Shown: positions 46,126 through 57,235, counted from the first letter of the stretch. The stretch is 64,000 nucleotides of DNA from Symsagittifera roscoffensis (GCF_963678635.1 NC_087071.1:5595624-5659623); one strand, 5' to 3'. Numbers and translations are program-made. The notes: generated by a model from the letters alone, not told the origin.

Positions 46126-47846
46126 AACAATATCAAAATCTTGACCCAATAATTCGACAACTAAAATCATGGCATAAATATAAAACTAAACCTACCAAAG
46201 CAGATTCAACCATTCTAGGCAACAAGACACTCCTCCGATATTTTCGCAAATTTAATAACACAACAATCAATGAAACTACAGACCTTTTAGAATATAACTT
46301 AAACGAATCTACAGTCCCCTGTCTCCCTTTAAGTATGATTCTCATCGCTTTTAATATCTCACATACACAAAATATTAAAGGACATTCTGGATCAGAAAAA
46401 ACATATTCAAACTTTATACAAAATTTTTACTTCCCAAATGCACCAATTTGGATAAAAGTACTATGCAATGATTGTATAGTATGTCAACTGAATAAACCTT
46501 ACCCAAATCAAAAACAAATAGCACAAAAACAAGATTTTAAAGGACAAAGCTTGTACTTTAATCACCGTATCTCATTTGATACTAAAGGCCCAATTTCACC
46601 CTCATCAGAAGGAAATTCCTACATTATGGTAATTGTTGACGCATTCACACACTATGTAGCACTTAACCCAGTACCACATTGTAACGCTTATTACGCATAT
46701 ACAACACTCTATGAACACTGGATAGCAAAATTTGGACTACCAGAAATTTTAGTCACAGACAACGGTACAGAATTTATAAATAATGAAATAATAACACTAT
46801 GTCATTTATACAACATCAAACACAAACCACGTACATCTCATGCACCTTGGACAAACGGCTTAGTCGAAGGTATGAACCGTTCATTACAAGAATACCTTAG
46901 ATGTATCATCAACGGAAATGATACAAAATATACCGAATGGTCAGCAGATGTAAAATTATTTCCCTTAGCATATAATTCACAAATTACGACAACTCTAGGA
47001 ATGTCACCATATGAAATGGTTTTTAACCAAAAGCCACGCAAACCAATAATGTTTACAGCAAATTCTCATAAAAACGCACAAGGTTATTGTCAACCAAACA
47101 AAGATTCAATTTGTTATAACCTACCATTACATACACACGATGAAGATCATTTTCATCACCCACAAATTCTAAAATTAGCCTCCGGTACACACACCGAATG
47201 GATTTTAAATAGAGATAAGAAACACAATGAAATTTACCAAAAAATAACAAAAAAGTTATTACAAAGACAAAACATTAATGAACAAATCAATTCACGTTTT
47301 ACACCAGCTTCCGAATTAAAAATTGGAACATTTGTTTTGATACCTAATTTTAATACTCAAAAAGGAATTTCTAAAAAATTACAACCCCTTCGAAAAGGAC
47401 CATACCAAATAATTGCAAGACCCACTGATGTCACATATAAAATTACCGACTCAAACAAAAAAGAAATCGTTCAGCATCGAAACAACCTATTAACTTATTA
47501 TCCAAAAGAATACGCACTCCGCGAATTAACTCAATTATATTCTTTCACAGGATTAAAACTCATTCAAAATGAACCAGATCCAAAAAATACAGAACAAAAT
47601 GATAACCCCACCGAAAATCAAAGCACAAAACCAACCGCTACCAAAAACGCTACAAAAAATCTAGACCATAAAGAATCCCAAAAACAAAGAAAAAATAGAA
47701 AAATGACAGAACAAATAATACCCCAAGAAGAAATAGACAAATCAGAACATAGAAAAACAACAAGACTCCGAAATCAACCACGTAAAAACTACAAAATGTT
47801 CATCCCCCAATCTAAAATATTAAAGAAAGTAGAATTTAAAAAGTAA
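46095..47846 (+). CDS. Integrase of pol
   Basis: The frame is open from the C6 tract; no ATG is needed because it is an internal polyprotein domain. HHCC zinc site (HTQNIKGH, then CNDCIVC), DDE core with SFDTKGPI, VTDNGTEF and NGLVEGMNRS (35 residues between the second Asp and the Glu), then a GPY module (RKGPYQIIARPTDVTYKIT, about 47390-47450), and a charged, low-complexity tail (residues after about 420) ending in a basic stretch. No chromodomain is visible. The catalytic residues are intact, so only the frame breaks prevent function. Confidence 0.92.
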   Translation, partial: PTETITISTLKQYQNLDPIIRQLKSWHKYKTKPTKADSTILGNKTLLRYFRKFNNTTINETTDLLEYNLNESTVPCLPLSMILIAFNISHTQNIKGHSGSEKTYSNFIQNFYFPNAPIWIKVLCNDCIVCQLNKPYPNQKQIAQKQDFKGQSLYFNHRISFDTKGPISPSSEGNSYIMVIVDAFTHYVALNPVPHCNAYYAYTTLYEHWIAKFGLPEILVTDNGTEFINNEIITLCHLYNIKHKPRTSHAPWTNGLVEGMNRSLQEYLRCIINGNDTKYTEWSADVKLFPLAYNSQITTTLGMSPYEMVFNQKPRKPIMFTANSHKNAQGYCQPNKDSICYNLPLHTHDEDHFHHPQILKLASGTHTEWILNRDKKHNEIYQKITKKLLQRQNINEQINSRFTPASELKIGTFVLIPNFNTQKGISKKLQPLRKGPYQIIARPTDVTYKITDSNKKEIVQHRNNLLTYYPKEYALRELTQLYSFTGLKLIQNEPDPKNTEQNDNPTENQSTKPTATKNATKNLDHKESQKQRKNRKMTEQIIPQEEIDKSEHRKTTRLRNQPRKNYKMFIPQSKILKKVEFKK

Positions 47847-48672
47847 TTTTAAACTTTATACTTCACAATCTTGAAATCTTCGAAACATTTTTCAGTTACA
47901 TTTTTCAAAATAACATGCTCACAAGTACGCAATAATTCTAGTTCAAAATAGACCAATAGGATTCATCCAATCCGTCACTTTCTCTAACTCAAACTAAGAT
48001 CAATTAGACGAATAATCTAGAACTCCAGGCACATCTATAACTATAACTTTACGACCTCCAGGTCAAAAATAAGCAAATCACTCCAACTTGACAACTAAAA
48101 TAAATATCACCATAATACCGTACCCCTCCCTTATCTAATAACCCAAAGATCAACAATATTTCCCCAACTCAGACCACGAATACCCCCAAAACAAATTTGT
48201 TAACTTAGCCTAAAGTAACAAAATGAACATTTTAATTAGCCTAAAGTATAAAAATCTCACCATACCCCGGATCATTTGACAAACAAAAATAAAGAAAAAG
48301 ACGACCTCCCGATCACCATAAAAATTGCCCCCAACAATTTTTTCCAAAACTCAACTCACTTGTCAAAAAACTAATAAATAATCCGACCACACTTGAAAAT
48401 CGCCCCAAACAGCAAAAAATATTCGACCAATAGATCATTTCTTAAATGCTCTTCTCTCGAACAGTTGCTAAAATACTCATAAATTTTAAACATTTGTTTA
48501 CAATACTTGAAACCTTTATAATATTTCTTTTTGATATACTTGAATCTTTTCTAATAATCCTAATCATTTTTTGTAACATTTTTTAAATTTTCTACACTAT
48601 TCTCGAACTATTCCTCCAACTTTCCAAAACCCTTGAATATATCCACAGGTACGATTTAAACAACTTGTCTAA
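47847..48672 (+). other. Non-coding spacer between pol and the downstream ORFs
   Basis: No frame of note. Short repeats with GACCTCC(A/C)GGTC-like or CGACCTCC cores at about 48050 and 48302. It ends with TATATCCACAG at 48639-48649, an acceptor-like site just before the small membrane ORF, which could serve a subgenomic spliced RNA. Confidence 0.5.
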
Positions 48673-48861
48673 ATGATACGAACAATTTTCAGTAGAACTG
48701 ATATTTTTTTATTGTTTGTAATTTTCATAACATTTTTATCATCCCTCATTTTGACAATATGCAAATGTATAAAGAAAGCAATCATCACATTTGCCCTAGC
48801 AACAATTTTTCTAATTATTTTTTTGGAAGAATACTATAATAAACATAAACCTTCCCACTAA
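48673..48861 (+). CDS. Small membrane ORF
   Basis: 62 codons from ATG with two hydrophobic segments (DIFLLFVIFITFLSSLILTI and AIITFALATIFLIIFL) separated by a short basic loop. It sits between pol and the Ser/Pro-rich ORF. Possible viroporin-like or leader protein, but no homology is claimed; AT-rich DNA easily yields hydrophobic frames. Confidence 0.35.
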   Translation: MIRTIFSRTDIFLLFVIFITFLSSLILTICKCIKKAIITFALATIFLIIFLEEYYNKHKPSH

Positions 48862-48866
48862 AGTAA

Positions 48867-49997
48867 CAATCCAAAAATCCATCAAAAATTGCTACCCAAC
48901 AGTCACAGAGTCAGTCTTCACCGACATCATCCCAAGATAACCCAACACCACCTTCAAATACTCAAAATCAAACATCTACACGAATTTCTTTTCAAGATAA
49001 TCCATACACTTTTGAAGAACGGCACGCTCGTTTATCTGAACCACTGGAATCAGTTCAACGACAAGCATCTCTAAGTGAACCAACCTATAACCTTTACCCA
49101 ACACTACCACAAGAACTAAGTAGAATACGACACCTTAGTCAAAACCAAAACACAACAGAAATAAATAGACAAATTATACATCCTCGACGAAATAGAAATT
49201 TTCAAACTCCCCGAGTTCATTTAGAAATACCTCAATCTCCACCACAAAGCACTCCAGAAAACCCCACTGGTATTACACCAGAAACTCCTACACTTTTTTC
49301 ACAACGAAGCACTTCAAGTCTACCCTCAGATTACTTAGGTTCAACACCAACATCTGAGCAAGTGCGTGAAAATCCTTTTAACCCCCCAAACCAAACATCA
49401 CGACTACCATATTGGACTACACATTCATTTACACAAGGTGAACCAAATTTAGTCAATGACCCCATAGATATTTCTACAGATACAACATCTTCATCACTAC
49501 CCGAAACATTATCACTTCCATCAACACCATCCATTAGTCAAATTTCACCAAAACCCCTTAACTTAACTTTCCCAAACAATCTCGACGCCCGATACCGAGA
49601 ACAATCATTAACAAATATTCCTTTAAGATTAGATTGGAATACATTTACAGCACCCCCACCATTATTTGGACAACATCAAGAAAGTAACCGCCTCCATAAC
49701 TGGGCGCTTAATAGATTACATTATCGCCAAGATATTCACAACGATATCCGTGATCACAATATTCAAATACTCCAACAAAACAGTTTACAATTAAAGTTTG
49801 AAATCACAGTTAAGTTGAACAATATCAACCAACATCCCTACCCATTAAATCCACCTAACATAACAGCTCAATCACTACCACCACCGTTTATAACTACTGA
49901 AGTAATATATAAATACGACAGATATACCAAAAACACAATTGGTTACATTACATTTTACAATCCATACTCAGGATTATCCTACACATGTATATTCTAA
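48867..49997 (+). CDS. Ser/Pro/Gln-rich accessory ORF without ATG start
   Basis: The frame is open for 376 codons from the stop at 48864, with no ATG in the first 200 codons; the longest NTG-initiated part starts at a GTG (49362). The N-terminal two thirds are Ser, Thr, Pro and Gln-rich (SEPLESVQRQASLSEPTYN and similar), and the last about 100 residues look folded (LRLDWNTFTAPPPLFGQHQE; TVKLNNINQHPYPLN). It overlaps the env ATG by 13 nt. Expression probably needs splicing; ACCCAACAG at 48892-48900 is an in-phase acceptor candidate. No family recognised. Confidence 0.55.
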   Translation, partial: QSKNPSKIATQQSQSQSSPTSSQDNPTPPSNTQNQTSTRISFQDNPYTFEERHARLSEPLESVQRQASLSEPTYNLYPTLPQELSRIRHLSQNQNTTEINRQIIHPRRNRNFQTPRVHLEIPQSPPQSTPENPTGITPETPTLFSQRSTSSLPSDYLGSTPTSEQVRENPFNPPNQTSRLPYWTTHSFTQGEPNLVNDPIDISTDTTSSSLPETLSLPSTPSISQISPKPLNLTFPNNLDARYREQSLTNIPLRLDWNTFTAPPPLFGQHQESNRLHNWALNRLHYRQDIHNDIRDHNIQILQQNSLQLKFEITVKLNNINQHPYPLNPPNITAQSLPPPFITTEVIYKYDRYTKNTIGYITFYNPYSGLSYTCIF

Positions 49998-52603
49998 AAT
50001 TATTAATTTTTCTCCAACTCTTTTTGCTCATAACCTCAAATCAAAACATAAACCCTTCCCCCCGTACAGGACCACAAGATTTATCAGTAACACATTACGA
50101 TTGTGAAGAAAATGAACAAAAAACACTACACAAATATGCAATAAATCAAGTTTCACAATGTGAAACAGAACCACAAGCTATAGAAACCACAAATGTAATA
50201 GCAACACTCTATTCAAAAGCCCGAGCAACAACAGTTACAGGTTATAAATTCACAGCAACATTTTCCGAAAAGAAAGTACATTGTTCACAAGTCTCCAACG
50301 GAAACAAAAACCGACTTGACCATGAATCATTCTATCAAAGTAATATAGAACGTCTTTTACATCTCAATCCCGACGATTGTAAAAATGAATTACTTAGACT
50401 AAACATCACACGAAATAAAAACTCCGAAAGAAAGTTAGTTAACTTTCAAGTTTTTTCAGACTCCGTACATCAATCACAACTTGAAAGACACCAAGGACAT
50501 ATAAAATTAGACGACAAATACCCGTATAACGGCGCACACGGACGATTAACCTATGACCTACACGATAAACATTGGATACCACACATTGGTATAAATAACC
50601 CATCAAACTGCAAAGCAGACACGAAAAATAAAGGATACCAAGAAATAATGTTTTTCGATTGGAAAATACAACTCGAAAAAATACAACTCACACGAGATTT
50701 ATCAGATAATACAATGATCTATCAAGGAATCCGATTACCTTGTAAAAATGATCAAGGTTATTGCGACCCTACAACGAGAACCCAAGCAACAATTGTTTGG
50801 TTCCCCGAAGACACATGTGCGACATTTCAAGTAGCAAGAATACACGCTCGCATGATAAAATTTCACGAAAAGTATTTTATACAATCAATTCCATATGAAC
50901 AAGTACATCCATCACGAAAACAAAGTACAAATTTTAGAAACATACACAATATAGAAAATAAATTGACACGTTTTCAAATATATCAAGAAACAGAACTTGC
51001 ATGTAAATACAGGAATCCCCTTCACAGAACACAATACTCTGAAATATTAGTTGAATATGAAAAAGGATTCGACATGACCACTGGAAAAATAAAAATTGAC
51101 CCATATGCCACAGGTCATCCTCCAAACGAAGGAACATCATATATACCAGTTAATTTTCAAAAAAGCAAAGGACAACCTGGTGGACATCTAAAACCCCATG
51201 ACACCAGAAGCACACGTTTACAAGAGTTATCACTAATGAATACTACATATTTCGGTAATATCCACTATGATATCCATTTAGATATGAAACTAGACTATAC
51301 AATTAGCCGAATTTTTCAAGAAATGTCACTCTCCGAATTAGAAACACTACACCAACTATGTGAATTAGAACGAACACAAATATTACAATCACTTGCACTA
51401 GCAGTATTAAAAATACCCTATGCAGGATACTTATTATCAGGAAATAGATCAAATTTTTTAGACTATGAAGGAAACATCTTATGGTTTTATACTTGCACTA
51501 AAAAAGTATCACCACTATACGTTTTTGAAGATAAACGATGTTATAAAAGAATCCCTATCTTTTATAAGAATAAAGTACATTTCGTGGATACACTTTCACG
51601 AAGAACCTATTTCTGGGATACCGCAGTCCCATGTGGATCAGAAAATAGCCACAATGTAGTACAACTAATTCCTGATGAAAATAAATATTATCTCCTCACT
51701 CCATATCCCACATTAATGCAATCACTCAAAAAATTTTCACCAGAAAGCATTCGCGCTATTGCTCGCAACCCAAATATAGACTTACAATCAATAGGAATAT
51801 ATTCAAAATCAGATATTCAACATCACATTAGAACACAACAATTCCAAGAATTATTGACACAAATGGACACTATACAAAGACAATCAATTGACCAAAACTT
51901 ACGCAAACTTGCAGAAACCGCAGGATTTGCCGATATCTACACGCAAGACTATAGCGGATATTTTAAAGACATTAAAGATTATATATATCTAAACGGCGAA
52001 AAATACCGTCCCCAAGATATATCACCAATTAACATTTTTAGCTTTGTTACACTCAAAAATTAGATCCTCGATTTTCTAGGATGGCCCGACTACATCTTAG
52101 AAAAATTGACTATTTTATACGCAATGTTTAACTTTATTGGATTTCTTTTCTCACTTTTAAAAGGAATCTACAACACATGTGCTATACACACACAAGTAAA
52201 CAGACAAGCAAGCGTAGCACGCATACTCTTTGCAGGATTTTTTGGAATTTTTTCTACATCTATAAACAAAATTCTTTTAGACGCACAAATAAAAGAGTAC
52301 AACACAAAAATAGAAACACGACAAAACACATACGACGAAGAACATAACAATGTAGACACAACGCCAACGGCACCACATTTACCACCATTACCACATAACC
52401 ATCCACTATCCCTAGTCCCACGAAATTTTCGAAATTTAGCAATCACACATAATCCAAATTTTCGACTCACCACATCACAAAGTCCCATCCAACATATAAT
52501 GACACACCAGTCACAAGATGATAATACTTATGAACAAATTATTGAACAACCCCATACCACCGCTTTTCAGTCTCAAAATAATAATTTTTTTAGCCCACGA
52601 TGA
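49985..52603 (+). pseudogene. env: Env-like class III-type glycoprotein, one in-frame TAG
   Basis: ATG 49985 starts a signal peptide (MYILKLLIFLQLFLLITSN) and a Cys-rich ectodomain of about 670 residues. The region at 51250-51750 (AGYLLSGNRSNFLDYEGN, then a Cys-containing segment with Trp and VDTLSRRTYFWDT) resembles, from memory of the family, the glycoproteins of chuvirus-like negative-strand viruses, which several animal LTR elements have captured. This is inference. TAG at 52061-52063 ends the first 692 codons; the same frame continues without other stops to 52603 and holds two hydrophobic segments (52106-52270) and a polar tail of about 110 residues. So the stop removes the membrane anchor and tail. 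Role if intact: membrane fusion and entry of particles. Confidence 0.65.
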
Positions 52604-54405
52604 GCCGACAACTTGGATCACTACACCGATCAAATTCCCATCCAACCAATCTTACCTCTCCAATCCCAATCATACCACTTTTTGCTTTTCCGCCACCCGA
52701 TTTCCCATCTAGCAATGTAACATCAGGCATGAATTCCGACACTAACTCACATATTTCAGTTTTATACTCCATCTCACAGCTCAATAACCCGAATATTGAA
52801 ACCCCCGATGAATTTGCCGACTCAGAACCATCCCCATCCAATAATTTTCATAACCCTTCTAATTTTTCTCAACCCCCTTTTCAACCCATATTGCCCAATA
52901 ACCCTGACCCAATCACTTCCACACCCTCTTATGCTTCCCAAGTTACCCCAACCTACTCCTCATACCATTCTGACCAATCATCTCATTCTCCAGACACCCC
53001 CCGAATCTCCCCAGAGCTAGATAATTTTATTACCCTCCAACAACAACCCTACCACCTTAACACCCCGACCATAAACCAAATCTCCTCCACTATACATTCA
53101 TCCAACCCCCCTACCCCTACACCCTCTCCAAATTATACTGAATCATTAACACCATCATCCACATCCACTATATCTTCACTCAACACTAATAGAGCTTATC
53201 GCACTTTTAAAAGAAAATTCCCCAACCATCCTTTCCCAGCAAAACCAGGAACAGCCCGTGAATACATCAACCACCCCCAGCATACTAACACTAAAGAATT
53301 TTTAGCTATCACCTTACCCTCATTCCCACAATACACCTTAAACACCCCTCACGACACTAACGAAACACGCAACTTTGTAGATGAATACGTTTTAATGCCC
53401 ACTCTCTCTTGGACCTCATACTATCATTTCACTAACCCTCTTTGCTTACCTTTATCCAGCACTCCCATCGATATAGAACGAAATAAGGACATGCTATATC
53501 GACTAACTACACCACTAACCGCTAGACAATTTACATACGTTGGATATAAAAAATCACTAAAAATACACACTGCACCTAGAGCTAATGAATATACACTAGA
53601 ATACTACGATCACAACATCATCAGAGCTAACCAAGATCAATTCTTAGACGACGATCGCTTCGCTAATCCACAAATCACCGAGAAATTTTTCATCAAGACA
53701 CCATATGTATTTACACTAAACATCTTCGACCGTAAATATGACCACATTATTTCAGAAGCACTAACAGATACACAAGCATACGAAAGTTTTAAACAACGCT
53801 TCCAAATATTTTCACTAACCTTTCATTTCCTTGCACCACACGAAAGAGATTTGCACTGCTCACACGATATTATGTTGCGCACTAAACAAACCCATACATA
53901 CAGTTACTATCGTTTCATCCAAAATCACTTTGACCTACACACCCCCTCTAGACAACCACACCATCGTTTTCAATTCATCAATTCAAAATACACTTCACCA
54001 TATTTCCTAAATTTCACATATTGTATTAAAGACACTAACCTCCATGGTATTCTTCGTAATTATGACCCCATAACCCAAATGTACATCTTCTGTCCCATCA
54101 TCAAAACCTTCAACGCCGACGAAAACCGACCCTTCCTTATCCCGCACGAGTTTGTACAACCTATAGAAATCCCCATATTAGAATTCATCCACAACACTAA
54201 ATTTAATCACAAATTATATAACTTAATCCAAAACACACCTTATGAGTTTGCAGTAGGCACTGAAGAACTAACCACCATTAAGGCACTTCAATTGCTTTGG
54301 CCACTACTTCAGACTAAAAATATCATCCGCATCTTAGCTAAACTATTAACAACTTCAGAACTAATTCACGACATTTTCCCCCACGGTTTTTTCCCCGACG
54401 ACTAA
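52600..54405 (+). CDS. 601-aa accessory ORF, unknown
   Basis: ATG at 52600 overlaps the env-frame stop as ATGA, an arrangement that allows termination-reinitiation. The first about 210 residues are Pro/Ser/Asn-rich and disordered; the rest looks globular (residues about 215-601), with aromatic-rich segments such as YVLMPTLSWTSYYHFTNP and LTARQFTYVGYKKSLKIHTA, and a helical C-terminus (TTIKALQLLWPLLQTKNIIR). No membrane segment or known domain. It is intact over 1.8 kb, unlike pol and env, which suggests selection until recently. Its layout (disordered N-terminus, folded C-terminus) is like that of the ORF at 48867-49997; a matrix-like or regulatory role is only a guess. Confidence 0.75.
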   Translation: MSRQLGSLHRSNSHPTNLTSPIPIIPLFAFPPPDFPSSNVTSGMNSDTNSHISVLYSISQLNNPNIETPDEFADSEPSPSNNFHNPSNFSQPPFQPILPNNPDPITSTPSYASQVTPTYSSYHSDQSSHSPDTPRISPELDNFITLQQQPYHLNTPTINQISSTIHSSNPPTPTPSPNYTESLTPSSTSTISSLNTNRAYRTFKRKFPNHPFPAKPGTAREYINHPQHTNTKEFLAITLPSFPQYTLNTPHDTNETRNFVDEYVLMPTLSWTSYYHFTNPLCLPLSSTPIDIERNKDMLYRLTTPLTARQFTYVGYKKSLKIHTAPRANEYTLEYYDHNIIRANQDQFLDDDRFANPQITEKFFIKTPYVFTLNIFDRKYDHIISEALTDTQAYESFKQRFQIFSLTFHFLAPHERDLHCSHDIMLRTKQTHTYSYYRFIQNHFDLHTPSRQPHHRFQFINSKYTSPYFLNFTYCIKDTNLHGILRNYDPITQMYIFCPIIKTFNADENRPFLIPHEFVQPIEIPILEFIHNTKFNHKLYNLIQNTPYEFAVGTEELTTIKALQLLWPLLQTKNIIRILAKLLTTSELIHDIFPHGFFPDD

Positions 54406-54408
54406 CAG

Positions 54409-54486
54409 GTAAGTATGAATTAAATGAATATTACTAACTAATTACAATATTAAAGACTCACCATTCTTTATCCATGTTTTCTTTAG
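54409..54486 (+). other. Intron-like segment after the last ORF
   Basis: AACAG|GTAAGTAT at 54404-54416, a perfect donor four nt after the stop codon, the branch-site consensus TACTAAC at 54432-54438 and TTTTCTTTAG at 54477-54486 give a complete 78-nt intron (an alternative acceptor is at 54494). Confidence 0.6.
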
Positions 54487-56018
54487 ATTTTTAGCTTTCA
54501 TCCGACAATCACCTGCAAAAACCACAAAAGAAAAATAAAAATCGCAAATTTCATCAAACAATTTAAAAATTCTATTAATCTCTTACACTTATAAATTCCT
54601 AAATTTAATAACAATGCAGTAAATTTATCTATAAAATTTTCCCCCCAGCAGTAAATCTAATTATGATGAAAATTTGTAACTTAATATTCCCCCATACCTA
54701 GCAGTAAATTTTCAAATTCTATGTAGTAAATTAATAAAACGCAAATGCAGTACTAACCTTTTGATAATTTCATTCATTCGCACAGAAATTCTATCCACAC
54801 TCGCACAGCTCGCCCACGAAGAATTGTTTAAAATAATGAATTTCAGTTTCAAGTTTTCACACTCAACAACTCTAACATAAAATAACACGTTTCAAACTTT
54901 CCTTTAACCCGGTTGGAAAGGAATCATATACTAAACAAAACTAACCAACGCAGCTTACTAAATACCACAAATCATAGAATAACAGCATGAATAAGAAAAG
55001 GAAACCAACGGTACCCAAACCGGATTAACCCAGTTTAAAACTGGATAATTTATTATTTTGAAGACTATTATAAAGTCTTAGAAAGAAATAATAAAACACA
55101 AAAAAGTCGAAAGACAAACCCATAACACAAACAATTTGATTTTTGGAAAAAGTACATAACCAACAAGACATAAGAAAGACCACAACAAACCCAACATAAA
55201 ACGTTGTCACATAACAGGACCCCTCACAAAAACCGCATGAAATCATACTTCCACCCCTGGCCTAACCCACCAGGAAGGACGTCCTGAGCATGCTCTATAG
55301 CCGGCCTAACCCACCGCGCTACATCCACGCTTTGTGACCACACCTCTATTTTTAATAAAAGCTACTCAAGGGTGAGTAACTCTTCAAAATAACCAAACTA
55401 AAACAAAAAGCTTTTGTGAAAACAACTAACTAAAATCATAATTAAAAAATATTAAACTAATAAAAGTTTTATAAAATGTAAATTACATGATGCAATACAT
55501 AGATCAGAATACAACACCAAGGACGAACATCAAAAGACAAAACGACCCCACCACACTCGAGAGAGAATGACCAACTACAATCAATATGCCGCTCACAATC
55601 ACAACTCAAAGGATTTAGAGTACGACTTGACCTCGCAGAAAAGGACTTCATTGAACTAGACCAATGACCACCTCGATGATCCAAGTGTACGTACAGATCC
55701 GAGTAACCAGGCATCCCCTCCACGCACAATCTCCACGCCATTCCCAAGCTAAATCAGACACAAAAGAAGTTCTCCCCGAAGAACAGAAAAACCTGACATA
55801 GCCAACCATTCTGAAATCAGAATTGATTTTGTTGAAGAGACTCAGTCGTTGTCACAAGAAGAACACAACGTCTTATGTCCCTAACTCCAGCTTCCTGAAT
55901 CTTCTTTAACAAAGAAGAAGCGGAAGAAAATTATGATGTTCGCCAAATACCAACGTCCATCATCCATCCTTGAATTGCAGAAGAACTGTTCTAAAAAACT
56001 CTGTAAAACCCGGATGGG
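54487..56018 (+). other. 3' non-coding region of the giant element
   Basis: GCAGTAAATT or GTAGTAAATT recurs five times at about 54614-54765. 55000-55870 has short minus-strand frames without support. The last bases before the LTR are CCCGGATGGG (56009-56018), a weak, only partly purine tract in the polypurine position. Confidence 0.5.
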
Positions 56019-56412
56019 TGGAACCTGATCTAAACTATATTTTATGATTGGATAAATTAAATGTTTTACCAATGTAAAGTATTTAAAATTAACCAATCAT
56101 GATCCATCTAACTAACAACCCACTTATTTGTAAGTGCTGAAGTTACTTGTAATTTCAGCACCAGAGAGATTTGAATTTAACTTAGAAATTAGTTGCCCTC
56201 TCCCGAGTACTTCAGCAGCCGCAATAAACCAGTATACCCTAGATCTATTGAGCCTAGCAGAGACTAGTTAAACACCCTGAGACTAGATAGTATAAGAGTA
56301 AGATTAGGATCGGTATTAGACTAAGAAGTTGCACGAATCTATCCGGCCGAAAATAAGATAGCGTGACGAGCAGACGGTGTACCCTATCCGAAATTACTCC
56401 AGTCCTAACTCA
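56019..56412 (+). repeat. 3' LTR (394 bp)
   Basis: Copy of 37559-37968. It lacks 16 bp (TATGAGTTATACACTC, one hairpin arm) between the ACTC repeats and has two changes in the last 11 bp. No target-site duplication follows. Confidence 0.88.
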
Positions 56413-57235
56413 AACGGCTCTTTGGCTTGTTTTTAAATACTTTTTCAATTTGGTCGACCTAAAAAAAGGATGACAAAAATTTTTTGAGGTCGACAAAATA
56501 CCCGCTTAAGACAACTTAGATTCGCTTAAATTTTAGGAAAAAAAGCCCAAAAATGCGTTTTTAGGCACTTTTTTGAAAATTTCGTCGGAAAATCGCGCAC
56601 TGCCACCTCAAAATTAGTATAGATTGGCGCGGAAGGCGCCTTCAGAAAAATTTTAAGGTCAGTCAGCCAAAAATGGATATCTCAAAATAGTACAAAGGGA
56701 AGACACTTTAGGTCGGGAGAGGGTCGAATCTCTGAGGAAAGAAGCGTCCGCCCCTCCGCCCCCTCCCCCCCGTAATCCGCTACTGATGAGTCGACAAGGT
56801 TTTCCGTGAAAAAATCAACCTAGCGATGTTTTCGTTATCCCAGTTCAAGATAAGAGTTAAAATAGTTTTATTTTGCCAATACTATATTTAGCTAATTATT
56901 GATGGTACGATTAATCTCAGCAGTTTGCAGAAAAGTTCATCAAACTGCAATTATTCTCTACCAAGTCCACGAAAAGTGTAATAAAAAGTGTCTATTTCAT
57001 CAAAGCACGGACACGAAATCTCACAAAAGCCAAAACTTTATATGCCAGTTACTCTGGTGATTTAACTTGAACGTTAGGATGAATATATTACTGGCTTAAA
57101 TACTGATTCTAAATACTTACATAAAACTCCATCTCAGTCGTATCAGTTGAATTCATTTTAAATTTTGAATCAAAAAGAAAAAAAAGATAAAGAACAAAAA
57201 TTAAGATTTTAATTTTTTGGATATAATAGGTGACG
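56413..57235. other. Right flank of the giant element
   Basis: No gene. GGTCGACCT and AGGTCGAC flank a 27-bp core at about 56451-56493, and GGCGCGGAAGGCGCC is a near-palindrome at 56634. A C-rich stretch (CCGCCCCCTCCCCCCC) is at 56756-56771. Confidence 0.5.

Larger units (their letters stand above)
37559..56412 (+). mobile_element. Giant 18.85-kb Ty3/gypsy element with env and extra ORFs
   Basis: Bounded by two LTRs that differ by one substitution in the first 381 bp plus a 16-bp indel near the 3' end. It holds all Metaviridae functions in the usual order (gag, protease, RT, RNase H, integrase) and, downstream, an env-like gene and three further ORFs; another ORF precedes gag. Typical members are 5-12 kb, so this is unusually large. 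Flanks GCCACT (left) and AACGG (right) do not form a target-site duplication. Codon use is strongly A-rich on the plus strand throughout, as is common for retroelements. Confidence 0.92.
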
